Part shown: piece after piece, positions 25,909 to 34,372 of the stretch
Numbering within the stretch: the stretch's first letter is position 1
Layout: each line of letters opens with the position of its first letter
Assembly (NCBI RefSeq): GCF_003633775.1
Contig: NZ_RBIN01000005.1
Location: 124,001 to 188,000, forward strand
Length of the DNA stretch: 64,000 nucleotides
Origin: Kushneria sinocarnis
GTDB lineage: Bacteria; Pseudomonadota; Gammaproteobacteria; Pseudomonadales; Halomonadaceae
Direction: 5' to 3'
The notes under the pieces: model-generated
Told to the model about the DNA's origin: nothing
Databases searched by the model: none
The model's input: the letters and a program-made list of their open reading frames with translations, nothing else
Program-made: the position numbers and the translations under genes

Positions 25909-26910
25909 TCAATGTTCGACTGGAACAAATTCAATTTGGTCGAGAGCCGGGAGATTGTCTGGATCGTAGTTACGGACCGAGTTGCGTCGATCGTTAACGC
26001 TTCGATGTACGTTGGCAGCAGCGGGAACTTCACGCACACGTGCTCCGCGGGCCTCATATAGGAAGCCCTTCAGCGACACATGTAGCGTGTCCGCCGGATC
26101 CGGGACGAACTCGGCGACGCGATCAGGCCTGAACTGGACACCGTGCTGTTCGGCCTGCTCGATCATCCATTGCAGCGCGATGTTGGCCAACCCATCGTCG
26201 GCATAACCACCACCGACGTCTGCATGGACACCCGCGAACCACACCTGCTCAAGATCCCCGAGATCGGTGTTCCATACGCTCGGGTAGAAATCCTTACGAT
26301 GCTCGTCAATGGAAAGCGCATGACGTCCGACATCGCAGTTGTCGGCAGCAGCGCCGTAGAAATAGTCGTCTTGATGATGCGGGCCCAAGCTCTTCACCGT
26401 ATCCCAGACGCCGATGAATTTTGGTTTGCAGGTACGGCACATGGTGTCCTTGAAGTCAGTTGCAATATCGTCGTTGTCGCGTGTCAGATAGATCTCGGTG
26501 ACGTATGGGATAAGATTGTCATTATCTTGATAGAGCAGCCCGCACTTGTTTAGCATACCGGCCACCGCCTGCGCGGTAAACGCGCCGCGGCTAAATCCAA
26601 ACAGATAGACTTCATCTCCATCAACGTAGTTCTGCATCAAGAAGCGATACGCATCTAGGATATTGCGTACGATGCCGCGACCAAGGCCTTTGCCTTCAAT
26701 CACACTGGTCGCATTAGACCATAGGTTGCCGAGCCATCCCGCATCGTAGTTCGGTGATTCCTCTGGATCGAATGTGCCGACGCCTGGGTCATAGAATGAG
26801 ATCTGGTTCTCGTCGTTGCGAAGGCAATAGTACAGGCGCAACGGATTGGCCTTGTTGTGTTGGAACTTCTGTCCGGTGCCATCGCAGCAGAGCACGATTT
26901 TCTTACTCAT
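25909..26910 (-). CDS. DUF2235-family alpha/beta hydrolase (Tle1-like fold)
   Basis: 333 aa. The start KKIVLCCDGTGQKF, the nucleophile elbow LFGFSRGAFTAQAVAG (GxSxG type, about residues 109-124) and WFAGVHADVGGGYADDGLANIALQWM are the signature of DUF2235, the family that includes type VI phospholipase effectors of the Tle1 group. No signal peptide, no fused PAAR or VgrG part and no immunity gene of known type is adjacent. ATG 26910 follows AAGGGGAAATT. Base composition is lower in GC than the flanks. It is the last of four leftward genes in an accessory island and has a paralog at 36798. Substrate unknown; a lipase or esterase role is inferred. Confidence 0.82.
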   Translation of the reverse strand: MSKKIVLCCDGTGQKFQHNKANPLRLYYCLRNDENQISFYDPGVGTFDPEESPNYDAGWLGNLWSNATSVIEGKGLGRGIVRNILDAYRFLMQNYVDGDEVYLFGFSRGAFTAQAVAGMLNKCGLLYQDNDNLIPYVTEIYLTRDNDDIATDFKDTMCRTCKPKFIGVWDTVKSLGPHHQDDYFYGAAADNCDVGRHALSIDEHRKDFYPSVWNTDLGDLEQVWFAGVHADVGGGYADDGLANIALQWMIEQAEQHGVQFRPDRVAEFVPDPADTLHVSLKGFLYEARGARVREVPAAANVHRSVNDRRNSVRNYDPDNLPALDQIEFVPVEH

Positions 26911-27109
26911 AATTTCCCCTTGTGATTCGTCGCGTGCCTCTTTTATGACGTATCCCTTACAGCGCACCGCTGAATTTAAGCAGATACCAGTAACCAACCT
27001 TAGCGCTGTACTCAGCGCACGCAACCATGAAGCAGTCGGTGTGGATGCCTACGACCCAAGTCGCGCGTAGAAAGCTTTTTTGACGAGATCACGCTATCCA
27101 GCAGTCAAA

Positions 27110-27169
27110 TGGGACGTTCGTTAGCGGCCAGAAGCGACCATTAAACTCTTTCTGAAATTTAACGTCCCA
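27110..27169. repeat. 60 bp element bounded by 9 bp inverted repeats
   Basis: TGGGACGTT at 27110-27118 is matched by AACGTCCCA at 27161-27169. The interior (TTAGCGGCCAGAAGCGACC...) has no coding sense. Size recalls an integron attC site, but the arms run the wrong way (GTT inward to AAC). Nature unknown. Confidence 0.4.
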
Positions 27170-27213
27170 AGCAGAGGCAATAACGCGTAGGCTAAAATAC
27201 GGAACGAAGTTAT

Positions 27214-27234
27214 GGGCCCCTAAGTTAGGGCCCC
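27214..27234 (-). terminator. Hairpin after the small membrane-protein gene
   Basis: GGGCCCCT-AAGTT-AGGGCCCC, an 8 bp near-perfect stem 14 bases beyond the leftward stop at 27248. No T run on the minus strand, so termination is weakly supported. Confidence 0.4.
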
Positions 27235-27247
27235 ACTGACTTGGATT

Positions 27248-27532
27248 TTATATATTTTGTAAAACTTTAACCACTGCCTGCAACGAAATAGTTACTGCGG
27301 CCAATATAGCTGCAATAGAGTTCCATTTAGCCTGAATCCGAAAAGTGCCACTCATATCCCAACCATCCAAAGTCACACCGGCTAGATTTGGTTTAACACC
27401 TTTTTTCTCTGCTTCACCCTTTCTTCGTGAGACTTCCTCTTCTCGACTTATTTTAACGACACTAGCTTTTAACCAGCTTGCAGCAGACAAAAACCCAGAA
27501 ACAATCGAAGCAACTGTAAGAAAAATTTCCAT
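27248..27532 (-). CDS. Small membrane protein of unknown function (94 aa)
   Basis: 94 aa with a hydrophobic N-terminal segment (FLTVASIVSGFLSAASWL, about 4-21), a charged middle rich in Lys/Glu (ISREEEVSRRKGEAEKKG) and a C-terminal hydrophobic segment (NSIAAILAAVTISLQAVV). A hairpin-like topology with both ends in the membrane is likely. I do not recognise the family, though small proteins of this plan are common in accessory DNA. AT-rich codon use unlike the flanking genes. It lies 85 bases after the 126 aa membrane protein on the same strand. Confidence 0.65.
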   Translation of the reverse strand: MEIFLTVASIVSGFLSAASWLKASVVKISREEEVSRRKGEAEKKGVKPNLAGVTLDGWDMSGTFRIQAKWNSIAAILAAVTISLQAVVKVLQNI

Positions 27533-27617
27533 TTCAAACTTCCCGATCCTACATGATGTATAACGGCAAGCTCACCGGTGTCCTTTAGGCCATCCGCGTG
27601 ACGCACATTATTTCACA

Positions 27618-27998
27618 TTACTTGCATCTCTCCCGCTTTCTGATCAATCGAAAAAATATGTAGCCATTAAATACAAGAAGAGCAAATAGCGCATAAACCA
27701 CAAAAATATAAAGCGTTTTCCTTGGATCAAAATCCCATAACGCCAATTTGCTCGATGCAAAAATATTAAATGCTACAGGAAGATTTACATAGAACAAAAG
27801 AATGAACGATATCAATATTGGGAGCACAGCTGTCAGTATAACCCGGTCTACTTCCTCTCTAAGCCTCTGCTTAGCATGATGACCCGGTATATTTTCTTCC
27901 AAATTAATCGCATGACTTATTTTTGGCCAAGCCAGATTAAACAGAAAAGTTGCCAGTGTTAAAAGCAATCCAGATACGGAAACAATGTCATTCAACAT
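27618..27998 (-). CDS. Small multi-pass membrane protein of unknown function (126 aa)
   Basis: 126 aa. Hydrophobic segments at about 4-23, 51-80 (long enough for one or two helices) and 96-120, with a charged loop (HAKQRLREEVDR) between the first two and a basic tail RKRERCK. No family recognised. The start overlaps the end of the 190 aa gene by 11 bases and has no separate ribosome site, so the two are translationally coupled and probably act together. AT-rich. Confidence 0.68.
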   Translation of the reverse strand: MLNDIVSVSGLLLTLATFLFNLAWPKISHAINLEENIPGHHAKQRLREEVDRVILTAVLPILISFILLFYVNLPVAFNIFASSKLALWDFDPRKTLYIFVVYALFALLVFNGYIFFRLIRKRERCK

Positions 27999-28560
27999 CG
28001 TTTAGCTCGAGAACTCTGCATAAAAGAGTATACGAATCTTCGCTGATTTCATACTGACCCGCACTTCCTTTTCTTTTAGAAATTGGTTTAAATGTTGGCT
28101 CATTTTGGGTAATCAGCATGTTCAATTCATCTTTAACCACATCAGAACTGATAACGACCAAAAATATTTGGTTAGAGTGCTCAGCATCTTCCAAGACAGA
28201 CTTCATCGTATTTGCAAGTATTTCATCGAGCTTGTTTCTGAAGCGCGACACAGTGTTTTTCAGTAAGGTTTTGCTTTGACTCTGAGTGAGCTGGAATATT
28301 ATTGAAATTTGAGATTCAGTGGGCAGGCTATCGCAAAAGTAACTTTCTATGAGGTACAGCAGCCGATCCTGTTTGGCCTCATCCGCACGGCTAGGCATCC
28401 CACCTTCAACCAGCATCGTCAAATACTCAGTCAGAGAGGCCTTGCCAATTTTACTTAAGGCTTCTTGAATTGCTGCCTCTTCAATCTTGAGGGTTTTTTT
28501 AACCAGCTCTTTTTGATTCTCTTCGAATTCATCATCATCAATCTGGAAGGTGATTTCCAT
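27988..28560 (-). CDS. Acidic helical protein of unknown function (190 aa)
   Basis: 190 aa, soluble, very acidic at the start (QIDDDEFEENQKELVKKTL), then mostly helical by composition, with a Ser/Thr/Gln-rich middle (SIIFQLTQSQSKTLLKNT) and a C-terminal beta-rich part (GQYEISEDSYTLLCRVLEL). No family recognised. ATG 28560 follows AAGGAGAATAA, a strong ribosome site. It opens the leftward set of three small genes plus DUF2235. Base composition is much lower in GC than the chromosome around it, a sign of transfer. Confidence 0.7.
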   Translation of the reverse strand: MEITFQIDDDEFEENQKELVKKTLKIEEAAIQEALSKIGKASLTEYLTMLVEGGMPSRADEAKQDRLLYLIESYFCDSLPTESQISIIFQLTQSQSKTLLKNTVSRFRNKLDEILANTMKSVLEDAEHSNQIFLVVISSDVVKDELNMLITQNEPTFKPISKRKGSAGQYEISEDSYTLLCRVLELNDVE

Positions 28561-29170
28561 TTATTCTCCTTATATGTAAAAGGTATTAGACAGCGTGTTC
28601 GTTTATTAACTTGAACGCAAAACGCGTGCGCGCGTTCAAGAATGTTATGCCGCTCGCATGCAGAGCCCCTAAGAGGCACTGAAATATAAAAAATCACTTA
28701 TAACTCGGCTATATATCAGCGATCATCGTGCATGCTACATAACACCCTGGAACGCGCATGCGACCTTCCTCGGGCCACCCGCTTAGGTCGATACCAGCCC
28801 CAATTCGTATTCAACAACATCCCAAAAACAACAAAGCTCTCATGGTGTAATCAGCCATCTACTCCATCAGCCTATGGCGAAATACACACGATGTCACTGA
28901 ACGATTACATTATTTGCTTCATACATTCGTCTGAGCACGCCCCATACCGCGTACCTTTCTGCCTCCTGCCCTGCCACCGCTGCATCAACGCCTGTCCCGC
29001 CGCCCCTGGGCTTATGGCCATTACCTATCAAAAGCCCCACCCCACTGTTCCCTTTTTCAGAACACTCCCGCTCTTCCATTGCAACACCCGCTCTTTCAAT
29101 ACTGCCGGTAGCGCGGTAGCCGCCTGCGGTTATCGCCCTGATCCATAACCACAACAACAAGGGCACTGCG
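28561..29170. other. Gap of about 610 bases upstream of two divergent units
   Basis: No supported gene; an open frame at 28732-29148 lacks coding character and a ribosome site. Holds the promoter side of the leftward accessory genes and of the rightward DUF3100 gene. A dyad TTGAACGC-N13-GCGTTCAA lies at 28611-28639, just upstream of the 190 aa gene, and may be an operator. AT-rich on the left, normal GC on the right, so an island boundary falls here. Confidence 0.5.
28611..28639. promoter_or_regulatory. Dyad upstream of the accessory genes
   Basis: TTGAACGC and GCGTTCAA, a perfect 8 bp inverted repeat with a 13-base spacer, 51 bases before the first gene of the leftward set. Candidate repressor site or hairpin. 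Confidence 0.4.
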
Positions 29171-30466
29171 ATGACACTGTCACTGCTGTTGAACTGGCGC
29201 CTGCATCTGGCGGCCGTGATCCTCTCGCTGATCGCGGAGGCGATCGGCATCATCAAAATTCCACTTGGGCCGGGCACCCTGCTGCTGCTCCCACTGTTCT
29301 ACGCCTTCATCCTCGGCGTGCTGCTCAATCCTCATCTGTTTTCAGCGACCAGACGCGTGATGCCGGAGGCAGTCAGCCACGCCGCGGGGCCGATCATTCT
29401 GCTGTCGATCATGCCGTTCATTGCCCGCTTCGGTTCGACCATCGGGCCGGCCATCGAGCAGATCATCAGTGCCGGGCCGGCGCTGATCCTGCAGGAGCTG
29501 GGTAACCTCGGCACCATGCTGATCGCGCTGCCGGTGGCGGTGCTGGTGCTGAAGATGGGGCGGGAGAGCATCGGCGCCACCTACTCCATCGCGCGTGAAC
29601 CCAATATCGCCATCATCTCCGATCGCTACGGGCTTCGCGGCCCGGAGGGCGTCGGAGTGATGGGCGTCTACGTGGTCGGCACCATGTTCGGCACGCTCTG
29701 GTTTGCGCTGATGGCGGGCTATCTGGCCTCGCTCGATTTCTTCGATCCGCGCGCGCTGGCGATGGCCTGCGGGGTGGGCAGCGGCAGCATGGTGGCGGCC
29801 TGCTCCGGGGCACTGGCCGGCGCCGTACCGGCGATGAAGGATGATCTGCTGGCCTTTGCCGGGGCCAGCAACCTGCTGACCTATGCCACCGGGCTCTATA
29901 TCTCACTGTTCATTGCCCTGCCGGTGGCGGAGTGGCTCTACCGCAGGCTGCGAGGCCCCGCGCGGGAGCAGTCGACGGTCGGCGCGGTCGATGAGCACGC
30001 GCTGGCCGCCGATAGCGAAACCGATGATCGCCCCGAGCAGCAGCTGGGCCGTACCGCCATCGTGCTGGCCGTGGTCTGCGCGGTGGCGTGGATCACCAAC
30101 ACCATCAACGGTGCCTCGCTGGTCGCCGCCGCCCCGGGGATGATCATCCTCTATGTGATGTCGATGCTGGGGCTGCTGATCACCCGCGCCGCGCCCTTCT
30201 ACCTGCCCGGCGTGGCGTGGGTGTCACTGGTGAGCATCCTGCTGACGCTGCCCTGGTTCCCCGGTAGCGGCTGGATGGTCGAGCAGCTCAAGGCGGTGAA
30301 CTTCCTCGCCATCGTCACCCCGGTGCTGGCCTATGCCGGGCTGGCGCTCACCCGGCGCGAGTTCACCATGTTCCGCCAGACCGGCTGGAAGCTGGTGATC
30401 ATCGCGCTGCTGGTGTTTACCGGCACCTATATCGGCTCGGCGATTGTCGCCCAGCTGCTGCTCTGA
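29171..30466 (+). CDS. DUF3100-family membrane transporter-like protein
   Basis: 431 aa with about 11 to 12 membrane segments. The segments IGIIKIPLGPGTLLLLPLFYAF, LGNLGTMLIALPVAVLVLKMGRESIGATYSIAREPNIAII and CGVGSGSMVAACSGALAG are those of DUF3100 proteins. The family is uncharacterised but is regularly found beside M20 amidohydrolases, as here (23-base gap before the M20 start). I infer uptake of the amide or N-acyl substrate of that enzyme. A charged loop (about 271-295) separates two halves. Confidence 0.8.
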   Translation: MTLSLLLNWRLHLAAVILSLIAEAIGIIKIPLGPGTLLLLPLFYAFILGVLLNPHLFSATRRVMPEAVSHAAGPIILLSIMPFIARFGSTIGPAIEQIISAGPALILQELGNLGTMLIALPVAVLVLKMGRESIGATYSIAREPNIAIISDRYGLRGPEGVGVMGVYVVGTMFGTLWFALMAGYLASLDFFDPRALAMACGVGSGSMVAACSGALAGAVPAMKDDLLAFAGASNLLTYATGLYISLFIALPVAEWLYRRLRGPAREQSTVGAVDEHALAADSETDDRPEQQLGRTAIVLAVVCAVAWITNTINGASLVAAAPGMIILYVMSMLGLLITRAAPFYLPGVAWVSLVSILLTLPWFPGSGWMVEQLKAVNFLAIVTPVLAYAGLALTRREFTMFRQTGWKLVIIALLVFTGTYIGSAIVAQLLL

Positions 30467-30489
30467 ACATGCGACGGGAGACTCATGCC

Positions 30490-31668
30490 ATGGAAGACGC
30501 CATGACGCCACCGGCGACCTACCCCGATGCCGCCACGCTGAAGCAGTGGCGCCACGACTTTCACCGCCACCCCGAGATCGCCTTCGAGGAGCACCGCACC
30601 AGCGCGCAGATCATCGAGATCCTGCAGGCGCACGGGCTCGAGGTGACCACCGGGCTGGGCGGTGGCACCGGCGTGGTGGCAACGCTTTCAGGCAGCCGGC
30701 CGGGGCCGACCATCGGCCTGCGGGCCGATATCGACGCGCTGCCGATCGAGGAGAGCAACGAGTTCGAACATCGCTCCACCATCGCCGGGCGCATGCATGC
30801 CTGCGGTCACGATGGCCATACCACCATGCTGCTGGGCGCGGCCTGTGCGCTGGCGCGGGCGCCGGATTTTGCCGGCCGGGTGCACTTCATCTTTCAGCCT
30901 GCCGAGGAGAGCGAAGGCGGCGCCCGGGTGATGGTCGAGGAAGGGCTGTTCGAGCGCTTTCCCATGGAGGCCGTCTATGGGCTGCACAACTGGCCGGGGC
31001 TGGCGGCTGGAGAGGCGGCGGTACACGACGGGCCGGTGATGGCGGCGTTCGATGTCTTCACCCTGACGCTGACCGGGCACGGCTGCCACGCGGCGATGCC
31101 GCACCTGGGCAGCGATACCATCCTCGCTGCCTGCCAGCTCGCCACCCAGCTGCAGGGTGTGATCAGCCGGGAGACCCCGGCGCATCAGTCGGCGGTGCTC
31201 AGCATCACCCAGTTCCACGCCGGCGATGCCTTCAACGTGCTGCCGGAGTCGGTCGAGCTGCGCGGCACGGTGCGCTGCTTCGATCCCGCACTCAAGGCAC
31301 ATCTGGCAAAGCGGCTGAACGAGGCCATTCAGGCGCTGGCGCAGTTCCACGGTCTCGAGGTCGAGCTGGACTATCAGGCGCGCTACCCCGCCACCGTCAA
31401 CAGCGCCGAGCACGCCGCCCGCTGCGCCCGGGTGCTGGAGGCGATGCCGGCCATCCGCCGGGTCCATCGCGACCTGCCACCGAGCATGGGCTCGGAGGAT
31501 TTCGCCTTCATGCTCGAACACTGCCCCGGTGCCTATATCTGGCTGGGCAATGGCGACAGCGCCGCGCTGCATAACCCCGCCTACGACTTCAACGACGCCA
31601 TCGCCCCACTGGGCGTGGCCTACTGGCAGGCACTGGTGCGCGGGCTGCTTACCACTGCCGACACCTGA
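30490..31668 (+). CDS. M20-family amidohydrolase (N-acyl amino acid / hippurate hydrolase type)
   Basis: 392 aa cytoplasmic zinc-dependent enzyme. WRHDFHRHPEIAFEEHRT, the metal motif GRMHACGHDGHTTMLLG, FQPAEESEGGARVM and the late PSMGSEDFAFML are all present, as in HipO, AbgA/B and IAA-amino-acid hydrolases. It would split an amide bond between an acyl group and an amino acid or amine. ATG 30490 follows GGGAG; 30469 and 30502 are in-frame alternatives. It is the second gene of an operon with a DUF3100 permease and two dehydrogenases that could degrade the product. Confidence 0.85.
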   Translation: MEDAMTPPATYPDAATLKQWRHDFHRHPEIAFEEHRTSAQIIEILQAHGLEVTTGLGGGTGVVATLSGSRPGPTIGLRADIDALPIEESNEFEHRSTIAGRMHACGHDGHTTMLLGAACALARAPDFAGRVHFIFQPAEESEGGARVMVEEGLFERFPMEAVYGLHNWPGLAAGEAAVHDGPVMAAFDVFTLTLTGHGCHAAMPHLGSDTILAACQLATQLQGVISRETPAHQSAVLSITQFHAGDAFNVLPESVELRGTVRCFDPALKAHLAKRLNEAIQALAQFHGLEVELDYQARYPATVNSAEHAARCARVLEAMPAIRRVHRDLPPSMGSEDFAFMLEHCPGAYIWLGNGDSAALHNPAYDFNDAIAPLGVAYWQALVRGLLTTADT

Positions 31669-31739
31669 GCCGACGCGCTCGGGCCGCACTTCAGACCGCT
31701 GTCAGGCCAATCGTCACAAGAACAAGGAGACGCCGTACC

Positions 31740-32621
31740 ATGAAGAGTGTTGTCATCGGCCTGGGTCAGATGGGCGGCAACATGGCCCTCACCCTCAAAC
31801 AGGCCGGCTTTGAGGTTACCGGCTGCGATGTTTTCGAAGCCGCCCGCCAGCGGCTGGCGGATCAGGGGCTTGAGGTGGCCGCGCCGGATGAGCTGCCGGC
31901 CGCCGAGGTCTATCTGCTGTCGCTGCCGACCTCCGATCACGTGCGCGAAGTCATCGAAACCGCTCCCGGGCTGCTGATCCGCGCGCCGAAGGGCAGCGTG
32001 GTCATCGACGCCTCGACCAGCGATCCCACGGTCAGCCGCGCGCTGGCGCAGCAGGTGATCGGCGCCGGGCTGGCGTGGCTCGATGCGCCGTTGAGTGGCG
32101 GGCCCAAAGGGGCTGCGACAGGCAAGCTCGGCATGCTGCTGGGAGGGGAAGCCGCCACCATCGAGCGCGTAATGCCGTTGCTGGAGGCGCTCTCGGCCAA
32201 ACGTACCCATGTCGGCGGCGCCGGTAGCGGTCACGTGGTTAAACTCGCTAACAACTACCTCTGCGCCACCAACCTGATCGCCACCGGCGAGGCCGTCGCC
32301 ATGGCCGCCCGGGCGGGCGTCGAGCCGGCCGCCTGTCTGGCCGGGCTCAACAGCGGTTCCGGGCGCAGCGCGGTCAGCGAGGTCAATTTCCCCGAGTGGA
32401 TTCTGAGCGATCGCTTCGACTCCGGCTTCACCACCGGGCTGATGCGCAAGGATCTGCGCCTGGCACGCGACGCCGCTGAACAGCTTGGTATGCCGCCGGG
32501 GCTGCTGGCCGCCGTGGTCGAGCGCTGGCACAGCGGCGCCGAGGGTATCGCCGATGGTGAGGATTTCAATCGCATTGCCGGCGAGCTGCTCGCCGCCGCC
32601 CGGGAGGAGACCGCCTCATGA
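31740..32621 (+). CDS. NAD(P)-dependent beta-hydroxyacid dehydrogenase (3-hydroxyisobutyrate dehydrogenase family)
   Basis: 293 aa. Rossmann motif VVIGLGQMGGNMALTL, substrate motif LDAPLSGGPKGAATGKL and the catalytic Lys in GSGHVVKLANN are intact. It oxidises a 3-hydroxy acid or reduces a tartronate-semialdehyde-like compound; the exact substrate cannot be read. AAGGAG precedes ATG 31740. Overlaps the following aldehyde dehydrogenase start by four bases. The pair hydroxyacid dehydrogenase plus aldehyde dehydrogenase suggests oxidation of an alcohol group to an acid in two steps. Confidence 0.86.
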   Translation: MKSVVIGLGQMGGNMALTLKQAGFEVTGCDVFEAARQRLADQGLEVAAPDELPAAEVYLLSLPTSDHVREVIETAPGLLIRAPKGSVVIDASTSDPTVSRALAQQVIGAGLAWLDAPLSGGPKGAATGKLGMLLGGEAATIERVMPLLEALSAKRTHVGGAGSGHVVKLANNYLCATNLIATGEAVAMAARAGVEPAACLAGLNSGSGRSAVSEVNFPEWILSDRFDSGFTTGLMRKDLRLARDAAEQLGMPPGLLAAVVERWHSGAEGIADGEDFNRIAGELLAAAREETAS

Positions 32622-34167
32622 ACGCACTCGATCAGCAGGCACACGACACCTGGACCAGCTGCTGGCGCACTTCGGCCTCGGCTCCCGCGCGCAGCCGCTG
32701 GCCAACTGGATCGATGGCGAGGCCGTGGCCGGTGCCGGCGACCCCATTGCGCTGACCAATCCGGCCACCGGCGGTGAGCTGGTGCGCTACGCCGACGCCG
32801 GCGAGGCGCTGGTCGCGCGTGCCGTCACCGCCGGCCACCGCGCCCAGGCCGAATGGATGGCGCTCACCGCCAGCGAGCGTGGCCGACGCATGAACGCCGC
32901 GGTGCGCATGCTCGAAGGCCACGAGGAGGCACTTGCCCGGCTGGAGAGCGTGGTGGCCGGCAAGCCGATCCGCGACTGCCGCGGCGAGGTGGGCAAGGTG
33001 CGCGAGATGTTCGAGTACTACGCCGGCTGGTGCGACAAGCAGCACGGCGAGGTGATCCCGGTGCCCACCAGCCACCTCAACTATGTACGCCGCGTGCCCT
33101 ATGGCGTGGTCGGCCAGATCACGCCGTGGAACGCGCCGATGTTCACCTGCGCCTGGCAGCTCGCGCCGGCCGTTGCCGCCGGTAACGCGGCGGTACTCAA
33201 GCCCTCCGAACTCACCCCCTTCTCGTCGGTGGCGGTGGCGAAGCTGCTGGAGAGCGGCGGCCTGCCGCCGGGGCTGATCAGCATCGTCAATGGCCTCGGC
33301 CCGTCGACCGGCGCGGCCCTCACCGGCCATGACGCCATCGGCAAGCTGGTCTTCGTCGGCTCCCCCGAGAGCGGCCGGGTGATCGCCGAGACCGGCGCCC
33401 GGCGGCTGGTGCCCAGCGTGCTGGAACTCGGCGGCAAGTCCGCCAACATCATCTTCAGCGATGCCCGGCTCGACGACGCCGTGGCCGGCGCCCAGGCGGC
33501 CATCTTTGCCGCTGCCGGGCAGAGCTGCGTGGCCGGTTCCAGGCTGCTGATTCAGCGCGATATCTTCGACGAGGTCATCGAGCGCGTGGGAAGCGCCGCC
33601 GAGCGGATCGCGGTCGGCCTGCCGGAGGACGAGACCACCCGCATGGGGCCGCTGCAGAACGCCCGCCAGTACGAGCGCGTGATGGCCATGATCGAGACCG
33701 CTCGACAGGCCGGCGCCCGGCTGGTGACCGGGGGCGACCGGCCGCAGGGGCTGCCGGAAGGCGCCGATGGCTACTATCTGGCGCCGACGCTGCTGGCCGA
33801 AGTCACCCCCGAGATGGCGATTGCCCACGAGGAGGTCTTCGGCCCGGTGCTGGTGGCGATGCCGTTCGATGACGAGGCCGACGCCCTGCGCCTGGCCAAT
33901 GCCACCCGCTTCGGGCTGGCCGGCGCGGTGTGGACGCAGAACCCGGCCCGCGCCCACCGCGTCGCTCACCAGCTCAGGGCCGGCACGGTGTGGATCAACA
34001 GCTACAAGTCGATCAGCGTGATGTCACCCTTCGGCGGCTTCCGCGACAGCGGCTTCGGCCGCTCCAGCGGCCCGGACGGCCTGCTCGAATACAGTCTGGC
34101 GCAGAGCGTCTGGGTGGAAACCGGCGAAACGGCCAGCGTGGCGATGGGCTACGGCAGCGGGCGGTAA
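32618..34167 (+). pseudogene. NAD(P)-dependent aldehyde dehydrogenase, frameshifted near the N-terminus
   Basis: The natural start is ATG 32618, coupled to the upstream stop, but it reads MNALDQQAHDTWTSCW and stops. The aldehyde dehydrogenase frame enters one base out as HLDQLLAHFGLGSRAQPLANWIDGE at about 32646 and is then perfect to the end: GQITPWNAPM, LELGGKSANIIF (catalytic Glu), AGQSCVAGSRL (catalytic Cys), HEEVFGPV, PFGGFRDSGFGR. One missing base near 32640-32650 explains it. GTG 32725 could start a shorter protein lacking about 25 residues, so function may persist. Otherwise a one-base sequencing error. Confidence 0.82.
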
Positions 34168-34372
34168 GCGGCCTTTGTCGACCGATACATTCCGGCGCCC
34201 TGGAACCGATCCCGCGGGGGCCGACAGTCGTGCGCTGCACCTGGCGCACGGCTGCATCCGGCCGACAGCAGCGCCCATGACAGATAGGCCGCTGGCCACC
34301 CTCAAGGTTGCGCCAGGTTTCCTCCGCGCGCCATCCACGTAGAATGAAGCGTCAATTCCCGTGGAGCTGACC

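Larger units (their letters stand above)
26911..27247. other. Gap of about 340 bases upstream of the DUF2235 gene
   Basis: No gene recognised. Contains the 60 bp inverted-repeat element at 27110-27169 and a hairpin at 27214-27234. Composition shifts here from moderate GC to AT-rich. Confidence 0.5.

Noticed and set aside
25909-26910. Type VI secretion effector/immunity locus
   Set aside because: The DUF2235 protein has no PAAR, VgrG or adaptor neighbour and no recognisable immunity lipoprotein, so a T6SS label is not supported by the sequence.
27110-27169. Integron attC site bordering small gene cassettes
   Set aside because: The arms run GTT...AAC inward instead of the attC order AAC...GTT, the core sites do not match RYYYAAC/GTTRRRY, and no integrase or further sites are visible.
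28732-29148. 138-codon frame before the DUF3100 gene
   Set aside because: No ribosome site, irregular composition with many Cys, Pro and His, and no recognisable motif.
30444-31574. 376-codon frame overlapping the M20 gene in another frame
   Set aside because: Ala/Gly/Arg-rich shadow frame with no family features; the M20 frame has all catalytic motifs.
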